DNA from: Bacillus sp. BGMRC 2118 | Lineage (GTDB): Bacteria > Bacillota > Bacilli > Bacillales > SA4 | NCBI GenBank assembly: GCA_008364785.1 | Contig: VTTJ01000007.1 | Coordinates: forward strand, 305,022-369,021 | Direction: 5' to 3' | Length of the DNA stretch: 64,000 nt | Shown: in pieces, positions 44,904-54,112 of the stretch | Layout of the letters: each line of letters starts with the position of its first letter | Numbering within the stretch: the first letter of the stretch is position 1 | Program-made: the position numbers and the translations under genes | Notes under the pieces: model-generated | What the model saw: the letters and a program-made list of their open reading frames with translations, nothing else | What the model was told of the DNA's origin: nothing | Database searches by the model: none

Positions 44904-46481
44904 TTGCATGATTTAGATTTACATCATATTTTTGAGATTGGTCTTATATTGGTTATGATTGCAGCTGGAATTACGGCTATTGCAAAGAAGTTTAACAAGC
45001 CATACCCGATTGCATTAGTTATTATTGGAACAATTATCGGTCTAGTAAATATTCCTGTCTTAGAGCCGCTGAAAGAATTTATAACAGAAGGAGAAATTTT
45101 TAACTTTGTCATTATCACATTGTTTTTACCAGCTTTACTAGGAGAGGCAGCATTAAAGCTTCCATTTTCTCATTTGAAGGAAAATAAAGACCCGATTTTC
45201 GCCCTAGCATTTGGAGGAACCCTTTTATCATTTCTCATTATTGGATTTTCTTCAATGTGGCTTTTCCATTTCTCAATCCCGTCAGCCTTCGTATTTGCAG
45301 CATTAATGAGTGCAACAGACCCAGTTAGTGTTTTGTCCATTTTTAAAAGTGTTGGAGTAAAGAAAAGGCTTGCTACAGTGATAGAAGGCGAAAGTTTATT
45401 TAATGATGGATTAGCAGTTGTTCTATTTAAAATATCAGCCTTTTATTTACTATCATATATTGAACTTGGGATTGCAGGAGCAGGATATGGGTTATGGGAG
45501 TTTATCAAAGTTGTATCACTTGGTCTTATCATTGGAGGAGCCCTTGGTTATGGATTTTCCCAATTAACGAAATACTTTGATGACTATCCATTAGAAATTA
45601 TTTTCAGCATCATCCTCTTTTACGGATCGTTTCTATTGGCAGAAAGTGTTCATGCTTCTGGAGTCATTGCTGTTGTCGTTGCAGCTCTGATCTTTGGAAA
45701 TTATGGAGCAAGAATTGGAATGAGCCCAACGACAAAGCTAAACATTAATAACTTTTGGGATGTCGCAGCCTTACTTGCCAATTCGCTGGTATTCTTAATG
45801 GTAGGGTTAGAAATCACTAGAATAAACCTTGTTGACAAGTGGGGCATCATTTTCATTGCCATTTTGTTAGTTTTAATTTCAAGAAGTATAGCCGTTTATA
45901 CAAGCTTATTATTCATTAAGAACTTCCCTAACTCATGGAGGCATATCATCAATTGGGGAGGCTTAAAAGGCTCACTATCAATTGCTCTTGTTCTAAGTCT
46001 ACCTAGAAATTTTCCGGCTCGTGAAGATATCTTGATACTAGCGTTTAGTGTGGTGTTGTTTTCATTGGTCGTTCAAGGACTTTCAATTAAGCCACTTTTA
46101 ACAGCATTAGGTGAAAATAAGAAAGCAGAAGGCAATACGGAGTATGAAGAATTAATCACACGGAGATATCGATTCGAGACTGCTATTACAGAAATAAATA
46201 AGGTGAGAAAGAATTTTCTAATTACAACAGCTGTATCAAATGAAATCATATCCAACTATGAACAAAAGCTTGCTTCAATGGACAGTGAAATCGAAGCGCT
46301 TTTACAGAAGTACCCAGACCTAAGAGAAAAACAGCAAACCATCTTGAAAAAACACTCCTTATATGCACAATATGAAGCCATTCAAGACTTGTTAAAAGAA
46401 GAAATTATCTCAAATGAAGTGGCAAATAAAGAACAAGAACACATTACAAATGAACTTGTGAAATTAGAGGATCATCATTAG
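44904..46481 (+). CDS. CPA1-type Na+/H+ (cation/proton) antiporter
   Basis: 525 residues from TTG (GGAGGGGG upstream). Twelve or so membrane helices with the CPA1 hallmark SATDPVSVLSIF (helix 5), then EGESLFNDGLAVVLF and INWGGLKGSLSIALVLSLP. A C-terminal cytosolic part of about 130 residues is helical (ITEINKVRKNFLITTAVSN and onward), probably regulatory. Moves Na+ or K+ out in exchange for protons. A family A repeat starts 9 bases after the stop. Confidence 0.93.
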   Translation: MHDLDLHHIFEIGLILVMIAAGITAIAKKFNKPYPIALVIIGTIIGLVNIPVLEPLKEFITEGEIFNFVIITLFLPALLGEAALKLPFSHLKENKDPIFALAFGGTLLSFLIIGFSSMWLFHFSIPSAFVFAALMSATDPVSVLSIFKSVGVKKRLATVIEGESLFNDGLAVVLFKISAFYLLSYIELGIAGAGYGLWEFIKVVSLGLIIGGALGYGFSQLTKYFDDYPLEIIFSIILFYGSFLLAESVHASGVIAVVVAALIFGNYGARIGMSPTTKLNINNFWDVAALLANSLVFLMVGLEITRINLVDKWGIIFIAILLVLISRSIAVYTSLLFIKNFPNSWRHIINWGGLKGSLSIALVLSLPRNFPAREDILILAFSVVLFSLVVQGLSIKPLLTALGENKKAEGNTEYEELITRRYRFETAITEINKVRKNFLITTAVSNEIISNYEQKLASMDSEIEALLQKYPDLREKQQTILKKHSLYAQYEAIQDLLKEEIISNEVANKEQEHITNELVKLEDHH

Positions 46482-46489
46482 AAAACAGA

Positions 46490-46532
46490 GGGACGGTTCT
46501 TCTGCTTCCGCAGGAAGCAAGAGAACCGTCCC
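46490..46532. repeat. Family A palindrome, copy A8
   Basis: 43-bp unit with a CGCAGGAAGC loop variant, just after the antiporter stop. Confidence 0.85.
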
Positions 46533-46644
46533 TGCGCTTCCAAAGCATAACATTTGATAGTAGCAAGCTGTGACATTACAATATGTCATGTGAAAAACAT
46601 TATCAAGATTAATGTAATTAATATAATAGGAGGACGATTTCACC

Positions 46645-47316
46645 ATGAGTAAAGATGCAAAAAAACAAGAAATCCTAGATGCGTTTCATTTTCGCCATGC
46701 AACCAAGGTATTCGATCCAGCAAAGAAAATTTCAGATGAGGATTTTACATTCATTTTAGAAACCGGTCGTTTGTCTCCAAGTTCGGTAGGGTATGAACCG
46801 TGGAAATTCCTTGTTGTGCAAAATGAAACATTTCGTGAAAAGCTAAAAGAGGTATCTTGGGGCGCACAAGGACAGTTGCCGACTGCAAGCCATTTTGTGT
46901 TGATTCTCGCACGTACTGATGCAAGATACGATTCAGAGTATGTGCAAAACTTGCAGAAGAATGTGAAGCAAATGCCTGAAGATTTACTGGAGACGTTGAA
47001 GTCTAGATACAGAAGCTTTCAAGAGAACGATTTACATTTGTTTGAAAGTGATCGGGCATTATTTGATTGGGCAAGTAAACAAACATACATTGCACTTGGC
47101 AATATGATGACAGCTGCTGCACAAATTGGAATTGATTCTTGTCCGATGGAAGGTTTCAGCTACGACAAAGTAAATGAGTTGTTGGAGAAGGAAGGCTATC
47201 TTGAAGGTGGCAAATTTGCCATATCTTCCATGGTTGCCTTTGGCTATCGCGCAGAGGATCCAGTGAGGCCGAAAACTAGGCGTGCAATCGAAGAAGTCGT
47301 ACAATGGATTAACTAG
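46645..47316 (+). CDS. NAD(P)H-dependent nitroreductase (YfkO/NfsB type)
   Basis: 223 residues of the FMN nitroreductase fold: FHFRHATKVFDPAKKISDED (FMN phosphate region), RLSPSSVGYEPWKFLVV, MMTAAAQIGIDSCPMEGF and the last helix with RPKTRRAIEEVVQW. Length and motifs fit the oxygen-insensitive NfsB/YfkO type, which reduces nitro compounds and quinones. AGGAGGACG before the ATG. Family A repeat immediately downstream. Confidence 0.9.
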   Translation: MSKDAKKQEILDAFHFRHATKVFDPAKKISDEDFTFILETGRLSPSSVGYEPWKFLVVQNETFREKLKEVSWGAQGQLPTASHFVLILARTDARYDSEYVQNLQKNVKQMPEDLLETLKSRYRSFQENDLHLFESDRALFDWASKQTYIALGNMMTAAAQIGIDSCPMEGFSYDKVNELLEKEGYLEGGKFAISSMVAFGYRAEDPVRPKTRRAIEEVVQWIN

Positions 47317-47324
47317 CAAACAGA

Positions 47325-47367
47325 GGGACGGTTCTTCTGCTTCCAAAGGAAGCAAGAGAACCGTCCC
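47325..47367. repeat. Family A palindrome, copy A9
   Basis: 43-bp unit (CCAAAGGAAGC loop variant) in the convergent gap between the nitroreductase and the next minus-strand gene. Confidence 0.85.
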
Positions 47368-47376
47368 TTTGCTTCC

Positions 47377-47928
47377 TCATTTCAGCCCTCTAAAACTATT
47401 CATCGGAAGTCCATCATACAGATCTTTATATGGACAAAATGGAGTAATTGTACTGGTATCAATCGTATTTTCATCAAATACCAACGCGTGATTTTCCCAA
47501 AAAAGCAAAGATTCGATGAGTTCTCGTTTTGTACGAATCGTAGGATCTTCAGGTTCTTTATGAGCCCCATTGCCGGGAAACATCGTGACGAATAAGTATT
47601 GGTTGTTGTTATTTCTGGTTTTGTTAAGGATTACCACAAAGGAATTGGTTATAGTACCCTTTGTATTTTTAACAAATCTAGTATAGATCTTTCTCTCTTT
47701 GCGCTTAGCGTACACAATCTCTGACTGTTCATCTGTATTTATTAATGATGTAGTTCCAATTGGTTCAGGTGCAGTTATAATGAGCTTCTCAGATTGTTTT
47801 GAAAGGTTATTAAAATAGCCTTCTTCCTCAAACTTCGTTAGCAACTCTTGCCAATCAAAAAAGAAATCATTCTGATGAACTTCCATATGTATTTTACTTC
47901 TAGTAGAAATAATGATTTTCTTTGTCAT
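47377..47928 (-). CDS. Hypothetical protein (parent of the 55.7-kb fragment)
   Basis: 183 residues, soluble. Distinct segments: IISTRSKIHMEVHQNDFFFD at the start, KNTKGTITNSFVVILNKTR in the middle and RELIESLLFWENHALVFDEN near the end, with a C-terminal FCPYKDLYDGLP. A truncated relative of its 3' third lies at 55653-55815, also next to a family A repeat. No family recognised; the ribosome site (GAGGTC) is weak. Confidence 0.55.
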   Translation of the reverse strand: MTKKIIISTRSKIHMEVHQNDFFFDWQELLTKFEEEGYFNNLSKQSEKLIITAPEPIGTTSLINTDEQSEIVYAKRKERKIYTRFVKNTKGTITNSFVVILNKTRNNNNQYLFVTMFPGNGAHKEPEDPTIRTKRELIESLLFWENHALVFDENTIDTSTITPFCPYKDLYDGLPMNSFRGLK

Positions 47929-48446
47929 GACGTAGACCTCTTTTACTTTCGAAACGAGTATTTATAGTTAGTTATTAGTTTCTTTCGGATATTACTATTT
48001 ATACAGTTAATAGCGGGTAGAAAGAACAAAATCAGAAAACCGAAACTATTAGCAATGGTGAAGTACTTCAACTTGACTTCAATTGTTTCCCTAACGTGAT
48101 GATTTAATTTAAGAAACGATAAAACACTTACAAATGTTGATTTATAAATTATTTGTGGGTGTTTTTTCATTTGAGGGAAAAAAGGTTTAAAAAGGTAGGT
48201 TTTGAATTCGTTTTACACTTATTTTATACAGGGTTTACTTATAAAGCTAGGTTATTCTAGGGGGGATATAAGTAGTTTTAGATAAAATTGATCACTATTA
48301 AAACCGCCCCGAAAGTCAATTTTCTTGACAAGGGCTAATATTATTCAGATAATTTAATACGTTGGAATTTTTCGGACAATATGTATGAAAGTGGTTTAAT
48401 TTCAGAGGATTTTTTACTTACTATATAAATAAAGGAGGGCAATAAC
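47929..48446. other. Intergenic interval without a convincing gene
   Basis: About 520 bases. A 75-codon minus-strand frame at 47943-48170 (LILFFLPAIN hydrophobic patch) has no ribosome site. The plus strand ends in the promoter and AAAGGAGGG ribosome site of the RsbQ-like gene. No repeat or RNA seen. Confidence 0.5.
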
Positions 48447-49253
48447 ATCGATATTTTAAAGCGAAACGATGTGAATATAACAGGATTTGGCGATAAGGCC
48501 ATCATCTTCGCTCCAGGCTTCGGCTGTGACCAGAGGATGTGGAGATATGTCACTCCGGCTTTTGAAAGTAATTACCGAATTATTACCTTCGATTACGTAG
48601 GCGCAGGTAAGACTGACCTTCAATTCTACGACCCTACAAAATACAGCAGGCTAAATGGTTATGCCAGGGACGTTTTAGATGTTCTTGATGCTCTCCAATT
48701 ACGAGATGTGATTTTCGTAGGGCACTCCGTCAGCAGTATGATTGGACTAATTGCTTCTATACATAATCCCAAGTACTTTGAACGTTTAATTATGATCGGA
48801 CCTTCCCCGTGTTATCTTAATGACCTTCCTGACTACGCTGGCGGTTTTGACTTGATCGCTCTCGAAGGTCTTATTGAATTGATGGAAAAAAATTATATCC
48901 ACTGGGCAAACCAATTTGCCCCTATTATCATGAAAAATACGGATCGCCCGGAATTAGCAGAAGAATTGGAAGAAAGCTTCTGTTCGACCGATCCGATTAT
49001 TGCCGGCAACTTTGCAAGGGCAACCTTTTTTTCTGATAACCGGGAGGATCTTTCAAAAGCAACCGTTCCATCGCTTGTTTTGCAATGCGCTGATGACGCG
49101 ATCGCACCAAGACAAGTAGGAGAATATATTCACCGTCACGTGCCTGGCAGTGAAATTCGATTTATGGAAGCAACGGGACACTGTCCTCATATGAGTCATC
49201 CCGAGGAAACGGTAACACTGATCAATGACTACCTCACAAGGCTGCACGGGTAG
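48447..49253 (+). CDS. rsbQ: RsbQ-like alpha/beta hydrolase
   Basis: 268 residues if started at the ATC at 48447, which lies 7 bases after a strong AAAGGAGGG; an in-frame TAA is at 48426 and the first standard start is GTG at 48471, which has no ribosome site and would shorten the protein by 8 residues. RsbQ landmarks: [14 protein letters not shown] (oxyanion region), [11 protein letters not shown], catalytic Ser in [10 protein letters not shown], Asp in [10 protein letters not shown], His in [13 protein letters not shown]. subtilis RsbQ (269 aa) binds a small molecule and activates RsbP. Here it is coupled to a histidine kinase. Confidence 0.88.
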   Translation: MDILKRNDVNITGFGDKAIIFAPGFGCDQRMWRYVTPAFESNYRIITFDYVGAGKTDLQFYDPTKYSRLNGYARDVLDVLDALQLRDVIFVGHSVSSMIGLIASIHNPKYFERLIMIGPSPCYLNDLPDYAGGFDLIALEGLIELMEKNYIHWANQFAPIIMKNTDRPELAEELEESFCSTDPIIAGNFARATFFSDNREDLSKATVPSLVLQCADDAIAPRQVGEYIHRHVPGSEIRFMEATGHCPHMSHPEETVTLINDYLTRLHG

Positions 49254-49255
49254 AC

Positions 49256-50668
49256 ATGAACATAAATCCAAATCAGTTGCCATGTGGATTTTTATCACTG
49301 TCCCAATACGGCGTCATTCTGTCTATTAATGATCAACTATTGGAGTGGATCATTGCAGACCGCAACAATACTGAGGGTCGTCATGTGGAAACAATTTTAA
49401 CGGAGTCAAGTAAACTTTTCTACCAGCTATATATTTTTCCTATGATAAAAATGCATGGCAAGATGGAGGAGATATACCTTACTTTGAAATCCTGCGACGG
49501 GTCTGAAGTACCTGTCCTTTTTAATGGGATAAGCTGCGAAAGGGAGGGAGTGATGGTTAGTGATTGTGTTCTGATCAGAACAGTGAATCGCCACAAACTC
49601 GAACATGAGCTCCTTATGGCCAAAAAAGCGGCACAGATGGCCAGTCAATCGATTATTGAATCGGCTAGCGACGCCATTATTTTGGCAAATCAAAGCAGGA
49701 AAATTATCACTTGGAACAAAGGGGCAGAAGCGCTCTTTGACTATACCGAACAGGAAGCGATCGGACAAGATATGGAGATTATTGTTCCTGATCATCTCAT
49801 AGAGAAACACCGTCAAAGCATGGAACGTCTCAGTGCCACAGGACAATCAATGGCGATTGAATCGAGAGGAATTCGAAAAGACTGCACGGAGTTCCCTACC
49901 GAGATTTCCCTAAATTGTTGGCAAACCAATGGCGAATATTACTGGAGTGCCATCATCCGCGATATCACAGAAAGGAAAAAGACTCAGGAGCTGCTTTTGA
50001 ATTCGGAGAAACTGAACATCGCGGGTCAACTTGCTGCGAGCATCGCCCATGAAATTCGCAATCCTTTAACGGCAATCAAAGGATTTCTTCAATTGTTGGA
50101 ATCAGAGAGTAACGGAAAGCCTTACTATTTTGAAATATTGACAGAAGAAATGAATCGAATTGAACTCATATTAAACGAGTTATTACTCCTTGCAAAACCG
50201 CAAGCTTTGCTATTAAAGCAAGTGGATTTAAGAGCTTTGATTGAGCAGGTGTGCACACTTATGGATACTCAGGCGAATTTACATAATATTGAAGTGGAAG
50301 TGAAGTGTGAACAAACTGTGCCTACTTTCATTCAATGCAATGAAAATCAAATGAAGCAAATCCTTATCAATTTCCTTAAAAATGCGATAGAAGCGATGCC
50401 AAATGGCGGGCAAGTTATTATAACGGTTAATCATAGCGATGAGGATTGTATTCTCTTACGTATTATTGACCAGGGTGAGGGCATTCCCGAATTAAGACTG
50501 AAGAGAATCGGGGAACCTTTTTATACCACAAAAGAAAAGGGAACTGGGTTAGGGCTGATGGTCTGTCGAAAAATCATTGAAGATCATCAAGGAACGTTAA
50601 ACATCTCAAGCAGATTGAACGAAGGAACCACGATTGAGGTGATTTTACCATTAGGGGGAAGAGAGTAA
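49256..50668 (+). CDS. PAS-PAS sensor histidine kinase coupled to RsbQ-like protein
   Basis: 470 residues, no membrane segment. PAS 1 (about 8-115, LPCGFLSLSQYGVILSIND) resembles the RsbP sensor. PAS 2 (about 135-240) has IIESASDAIILANQSRKI and ISLNCWQTNGEYYWSAIIRD. HisKA (IAHEIRNPLTAIKGF, phospho-His about residue 264) and HATPase_c (NFLKNAIEAMPNGGQ, IIDQGEGIPE, GTGLGLMVCRKI) follow. Starts 2 bases after the rsbQ stop. No response regulator is adjacent. Probably phosphorylates an Spo0F-like or distant regulator. Confidence 0.88.
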   Translation: MNINPNQLPCGFLSLSQYGVILSINDQLLEWIIADRNNTEGRHVETILTESSKLFYQLYIFPMIKMHGKMEEIYLTLKSCDGSEVPVLFNGISCEREGVMVSDCVLIRTVNRHKLEHELLMAKKAAQMASQSIIESASDAIILANQSRKIITWNKGAEALFDYTEQEAIGQDMEIIVPDHLIEKHRQSMERLSATGQSMAIESRGIRKDCTEFPTEISLNCWQTNGEYYWSAIIRDITERKKTQELLLNSEKLNIAGQLAASIAHEIRNPLTAIKGFLQLLESESNGKPYYFEILTEEMNRIELILNELLLLAKPQALLLKQVDLRALIEQVCTLMDTQANLHNIEVEVKCEQTVPTFIQCNENQMKQILINFLKNAIEAMPNGGQVIITVNHSDEDCILLRIIDQGEGIPELRLKRIGEPFYTTKEKGTGLGLMVCRKIIEDHQGTLNISSRLNEGTTIEVILPLGGRE

Positions 50669-50732
50669 AAGTATCTTCCTACGCATGGGTCGAAGGGATA
50701 GGTACCTCATACTAGAATTGGTTCATGGTACA

Positions 50733-51100
50733 TGTTTCATATCCCTCGATGAGTGGAAACTTAATTAATAGAAGATTATTAAGGCAACTCAGGTCAAAAA
50801 TAATTCAGACTGACACCGAGTTGCTTGCAGTGTCTCTATTTGTTGAAGGGAACGGTGCTGCCTTTTTTTAAGTTAACGAAGGCACAACAGTCACTCAAAG
50901 GCATCGTACAGAAAAAGAAAAAATCCAAGTGCGAAATAGGAAAGCGTAGTCACTCTTGGTTTAAGTGTTAAAAGTATAAATATGTTGACGTACTCGTTAC
51001 TGGTTCTCGTATAAATGAAATTGTATGGTTACTAAGTGATCATAATGGCAATCCCCTTGGAATAATGGAACTCGGAATGTCTGAGCTAGAAAGACAATGA
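50733..51100 (+). pseudogene. Decayed ATP-dependent DNA ligase
   Basis: Broken reading frames that together resemble the C-terminal two-thirds of a Bacillus ATP-dependent DNA ligase: RRLLRQLRSKII, then SLFVEGNGAAFF, then a frameshift in a T7 run, KLTKAQQSLKGIVQKKKK, SKCEIGKRSHSWFKC (motif IV/V region: the Lys-containing IGKRSxSW), TAA, then KYKYVDVLVTGSRINEIVW and NPLGIMELGMSELERQ. The catalytic KxDG part is missing. The homology is by memory of the family; decay is directly visible. Confidence 0.6.
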
Positions 51101-51218
51101 GGATACCAGGTTAAGAGATTGCAAGAATTTAAATATAGAACCGATTGAGACAAAAGTAGTTTCGGGAATATATGAAATTTTGGATTTTAAGGTTGCCTTC
51201 ACTTGCATAAAAGTATTA

Positions 51219-51250
51219 AGATCCTTGCTCCTTTGAGTAGGGATCTTTTT
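51219..51250 (+). terminator. Probable terminator
   Basis: AGATCC and GGATCT arms with an inner CTC/GAG pair and TTTTT. Confidence 0.6.
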
Positions 51251-51317
51251 GTATTTGTCAGAACAACTTAGGTCTATGAAACACAAGGAGCGAAGGGATT
51301 GTCATAGGGAAAACAAA

Positions 51318-51360
51318 GGGACGGTTCTTCTGCTTCCAAAGGAAGCAAGAGAACCGTCCC
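51318..51360. repeat. Family A palindrome, copy A10
   Basis: 43-bp unit (CCAAAGGAAGC loop variant) between the ligase remnant and the response regulator gene. Confidence 0.85.
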
Positions 51361-51565
51361 TTTGCTTCCCGGATTTAAACGGAGTTATGACCGCAGATAA
51401 ATCGTAAAGTGGTAGATTTGAAGGATATTCGAGTTTAAAGGAAAATCACCTTCTCATTATGGTGAATCTTTCCCTTTTATGTTTGTTTTATCTATATTTG
51501 TTAATTCCTTCTATTCTCTCTTTTCTTTCCTTGCTATACTAGTAGAAAGAACACGACGAGAAGAG

Positions 51566-52303
51566 ATGATTCATTTGACAAGAACGATATTAATAGTGGA
51601 TGATCAGCCTGAAATTGCAGAACTTCTGAGGCTTTATTTAGAAAAGGAAGGTCACCGGATAATTGAAGCACATGATGGAATGGATGCATTGATGATGGTC
51701 TCAAACGAAAAAGTTGATTTAATGCTACTTGACTTGATGATGCCAATTATTGATGGGTATCAGCTCATTAAGAAGATAAGAGAAACCATGCAAATACCCA
51801 TTATCATCATTTCAGCAAAGCAAGAACATGATGATAAAATTTTAGGACTTGGACTTGGCGCAGATGATTTTATACAAAAACCGTTCAATCCTCTTGAAGT
51901 AGTAGCGAGAGTCCAAGCACTCTTGAGACGTAGTTACAACTATGTAAGAGAAGAAACCAATATATCAGATGTGTCCCCAAGTCATAAAATAACGGTTGAT
52001 GACCTTACATTAGATGAAGATACATTTTCAATCATTCGGCAAGATCGGGACGTTATTCAACTGACAAAAATAGAATACAAGATACTAGAATTATTCATGA
52101 AATCGCCTGGTAGAGTATTTACGAAACAACAAATTTTCGAAAATGCGTGGGGTGATTACTATATTGGTGGGGAAGAAGATAACACCATTAATGTACATAT
52201 TTCTAAACTTAGGGAAAAAATTGAAGATAACCCGAAAAAGCCAACTCATATCATAACCATTCGAGGGCTAGGGTACAAATTTGAAAAGGCTGTTTCAGTA
52301 TAG
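51566..52303 (+). CDS. OmpR-family response regulator
   Basis: 245 residues from ATG at 51566 (AAGAG upstream; TTG at 51575 also possible). Receiver domain: ILIVDDQPEIAELLRLYLEK, phospho-Asp in LMLLDLMMPI (about residue 55), IIIISAKQEH and the FIQKPFNPLEVVAR end. C-terminal winged helix: LTKIEYKILELFMKSPGRVF, DNTINVHISKLREKIE and TIRGLGYKFE. The cognate kinase is encoded at 52573 after a family B repeat. Confidence 0.92.
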   Translation: MIHLTRTILIVDDQPEIAELLRLYLEKEGHRIIEAHDGMDALMMVSNEKVDLMLLDLMMPIIDGYQLIKKIRETMQIPIIIISAKQEHDDKILGLGLGADDFIQKPFNPLEVVARVQALLRRSYNYVREETNISDVSPSHKITVDDLTLDEDTFSIIRQDRDVIQLTKIEYKILELFMKSPGRVFTKQQIFENAWGDYYIGGEEDNTINVHISKLREKIEDNPKKPTHIITIRGLGYKFEKAVSV

Positions 52304-52315
52304 ATTGTTGCTGTG

Positions 52316-52424
52316 AGTAGTATCTAGGTACTTCTATACATATAGAGAGTCTCTCTTTTCTAATCACACCTCTTTTTGCTTCTAAAACTAGTTGTACATA
52401 TAGAATAGGTGTTCGAACAGAGCC
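52316..52424 (-). repeat. Family B dispersed repeat, copy B5
   Basis: About 109 bp, the most decayed copy. TAGTATCTAGGTACTTCTATA and CTCTCTTTTCTAA are kept; the inner block with GTACA is partly lost, and the right end is GAACAGAGCC. Between the response regulator and the kinase. Confidence 0.6.
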
Positions 52425-52450
52425 TTGAAAAAAGAATACATCACCCAAGC

Positions 52451-52477
52451 AGGCCTTAGAAACTGGCCTCTTTTTTT
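52451..52477 (+). terminator. Probable terminator
   Basis: AGGCC and GGCCT arms, 9-nt loop, T7. Confidence 0.6.
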
Positions 52478-52572
52478 GTAAATGCTAGAAAAACGTAACA
52501 GATAATTAAGGTTTAGTTACGATTAAACCATTATTCTAGTATTGATAGAAATAATTACATTCTGAGGAAGGG

Positions 52573-53802
52573 ATGAAATTGACTACATTACCACTGAGAT
52601 TATTTCCAAAGGAAGAAGGGTTTCTTCCTTATATGTACTTGGCAAATATCTGTTTTCCACTTTTTTTTATGTTTCAGGAGACAGGAGTTAAACTTTATGT
52701 TGGTTTATTTCTACTAGTTGTTTTCGTCATCTTGTATAGGCAAGTATTTTGGAGTTCAAAGTTAGCATCTTACTTTATATTAGTAGAATTTGCGATTACT
52801 CTCATTTTTGCTTATTGTTACAATCCCATGTACTTGTATGTTGTTTTTGTGTTTGTATATCAAGTTGTTCGACTACCACTAAAATGGATGTATTGGATTT
52901 GTGGAGGCTTTACTGCATTTAGCTTGTACCTTATTTTTAAGACGGTCTTCCCAGATCAATTTCTACTAGTTCTGACGCTATTACCACCTTTATTTGGTGG
53001 AGCGGTTTTGCCTTTTATCATGAAAGCATCGCTTCGATATAAAGAATTGAACGAGGACCTTAAACGGGTAGCCGAAGAGTTGCGAATAAAAAGTCTCGAA
53101 AAAGAACAGCTAGAAGAAAGTAAAAAAAGAATGTTGGCAGATCTCTCTCATGACTTAAAAACACCAATGACAACCATTCTAGGTTACTCGAAGGCCATAT
53201 ATGAAGGACATGTGGAAGATGAAGGGAAAATCAAAAGGTACCTTCAATATATTCACGATAAATCGCTAAGAGTGAATTCCCTAATTGATGAGCTATTCAT
53301 GTTTTCTAAACTTGATACCCCGGATTTACAAATCACACGAATTGAAAAAGATATATGTGAGTTCTTTCGTGAAGTGATTGTAGAATATTATGAAGAGTTC
53401 GCCGAAAAAGAGATGGAACTCGATATTTCAGTACCCTCCAATAAAATTCTGTATCCATTTGATCAAAAGCTCTTATATCGCGCACTATCCAATATTTTAG
53501 AGAATACAATCAAATACAATCCAGTACAAACAACCGTGTATGTATCGCTAAAAGAAACAGCAGATTTTATTGTTCTTGAAATCGGAGATAATGGAATTGG
53601 AATGAATGAAGAACTTGCGCATACTGTATTTGATCCATTTATAAGAGGAGATAAAAACAGAAAGAATGATGGTGGATCAGGGTTGGGGCTTTCCATTACG
53701 AAAAAAATCACTGAGAAGCACAAAGGCAAGATTCGAGTGGATGCACGTCCCAAAAAAGGGAAGACAAATTTTATTATTGAATTACCACGTTACCTTGAAT
53801 AA
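52573..53802 (+). CDS. Membrane sensor histidine kinase
   Basis: 409 residues. Five or six membrane helices fill residues 15-150 (for example YLANICFPLFFMFQE, VLTLLPPLFGGAVLPFIM), with almost no outer loop. A short coiled linker precedes HisKA (LADLSHDLKTPMTTILGYSK, phospho-His about residue 194) and HATPase_c (RALSNILENTIKYNP, EIGDNGIGMNEE, GSGLGLSITKKI). Intramembrane-sensing type. Forms a two-component system with the regulator at 51566 and probably controls the ABC exporter that follows. Confidence 0.9.
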   Translation: MKLTTLPLRLFPKEEGFLPYMYLANICFPLFFMFQETGVKLYVGLFLLVVFVILYRQVFWSSKLASYFILVEFAITLIFAYCYNPMYLYVVFVFVYQVVRLPLKWMYWICGGFTAFSLYLIFKTVFPDQFLLVLTLLPPLFGGAVLPFIMKASLRYKELNEDLKRVAEELRIKSLEKEQLEESKKRMLADLSHDLKTPMTTILGYSKAIYEGHVEDEGKIKRYLQYIHDKSLRVNSLIDELFMFSKLDTPDLQITRIEKDICEFFREVIVEYYEEFAEKEMELDISVPSNKILYPFDQKLLYRALSNILENTIKYNPVQTTVYVSLKETADFIVLEIGDNGIGMNEELAHTVFDPFIRGDKNRKNDGGSGLGLSITKKITEKHKGKIRVDARPKKGKTNFIIELPRYLE

Positions 53803-53810
53803 GAAAACCT

Positions 53811-53846
53811 AAAAACGTTTAGAAAGTACTTTTTCTAAACGTTTTT
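53811..53846 (+). terminator. Intrinsic terminator
   Basis: AAAAACGTTTAGAAA and TTTCTAAACGTTTTT arms; after the kinase gene. A second imperfect hairpin with a T tract is at about 53969-54006. Confidence 0.85.
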
Positions 53847-54112
53847 CATATGGAAAGGATGCAACATTTAATGCTGGGGAAATACTGGCTCTACCGAATT
53901 GTTCATGATTCCATCTCTACAACGGATGATTATCTCAAGGCAGATAAGATATTCTTATAGAACAAACAAAGATGATTCCTTGTTAAAATAGGGATTATCT
54001 TTTTTATTTTATGTAAAGTTTAATTGTAAAATATGGTTCAGTTAAGATTCAGTTAAGACTCCCTTTGTAAGATAGAGTTAGAAATAAGGAATGAACAAAA
54101 GGAGTCGTGACG

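Noticed and set aside
47943..48170. 75-codon minus-strand frame with a hydrophobic patch
   Set aside because: No ribosome site, AT-biased composition and no recognisable pattern.
53859..53960. 33-codon frame after the histidine kinase terminator
   Set aside because: A GGAAAGG lies near the ATG, but the product (GKYWLYRIVHDS) is too short and isolated to support as a gene.
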